From Xiphophorus maculatus (lineage: Eukaryota > Chordata > Actinopteri > Cyprinodontiformes > Poeciliidae): a DNA stretch of 64,000 nt. The notes under the pieces were generated by a model. The model was not told where the DNA came from. It was given only the letters and a program-made list of their open reading frames with translations, and searched no databases. A program made the translations under genes and the position numbers. Below are positions 63,888-64,000 of the stretch, piece after piece (the stretch's first letter is position 1; the number at the start of each line of letters is the position of its first letter). The DNA lies in NCBI RefSeq assembly GCF_002775205.1, contig NC_036450.1, forward strand, positions 10,272,979-10,336,978. Reading direction: 5' to 3'.

Positions 63888-64000
63888 AGAAAGTGTTTAT
63901 AATCTTAAGGTTAACTCATCCAATCCTTCAGGTTATATGCATAACTTTGTTTACATAATTAAGAGCCAGTTTTAATTAGTGGCTCCAGAAACGTACTTAT

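Overview
The window looks like nuclear DNA of a teleost fish. It is AT-rich, its genes are split by many short introns with GT-AG borders, and it is littered with decayed Tc1-like, piggyBac-like and other DNA transposons plus the LINE 3' ends typical of fish. It carries vertebrate muscle and neuron genes. No bacterial, plasmid or CRISPR features are present. All gene models below were built by reading splice sites and frames by eye.

Layout: positions 1 to about 21,750 hold no gene I can recognise, only transposon relics, a long TA microsatellite and one or two possible regulatory elements. Positions 21,762-34,741 (+) encode a MOV10-type superfamily 1 RNA helicase in about 27 coding exons. Its N-terminus is built from four tandem copies of a two-exon module. 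Positions 36,553-40,915 (+) encode a plasma-membrane-type syntaxin whose last exon runs past the SNARE motif to a stop with no membrane anchor. Positions 43,051-44,717 (-) encode muscle phosphoglycerate mutase (pgam2) in three exons. Positions 50,299-53,419 (+) encode neurofilament light (nefl), and 56,820-60,441 (-) encode neurofilament medium (nefm). The two neurofilament genes converge tail to tail, as in mammals. The right end (60.8-64 kb) holds a candidate REST/NRSF site upstream of nefm, a Tc1-like relic and a clean palindromic MITE with 8-bp target duplications.

The genes do not form one system. nefl and nefm encode co-assembling subunits of the neuronal intermediate filament and share ancient synteny. 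pgam2 is a glycolytic muscle enzyme with a TATA box and E-box. The MOV10-like helicase and the anchor-less syntaxin are the unusual loci. The helicase is the best candidate for something undescribed: an internally amplified N-terminal module, introns full of mobile elements, and two alternative 3' ends.
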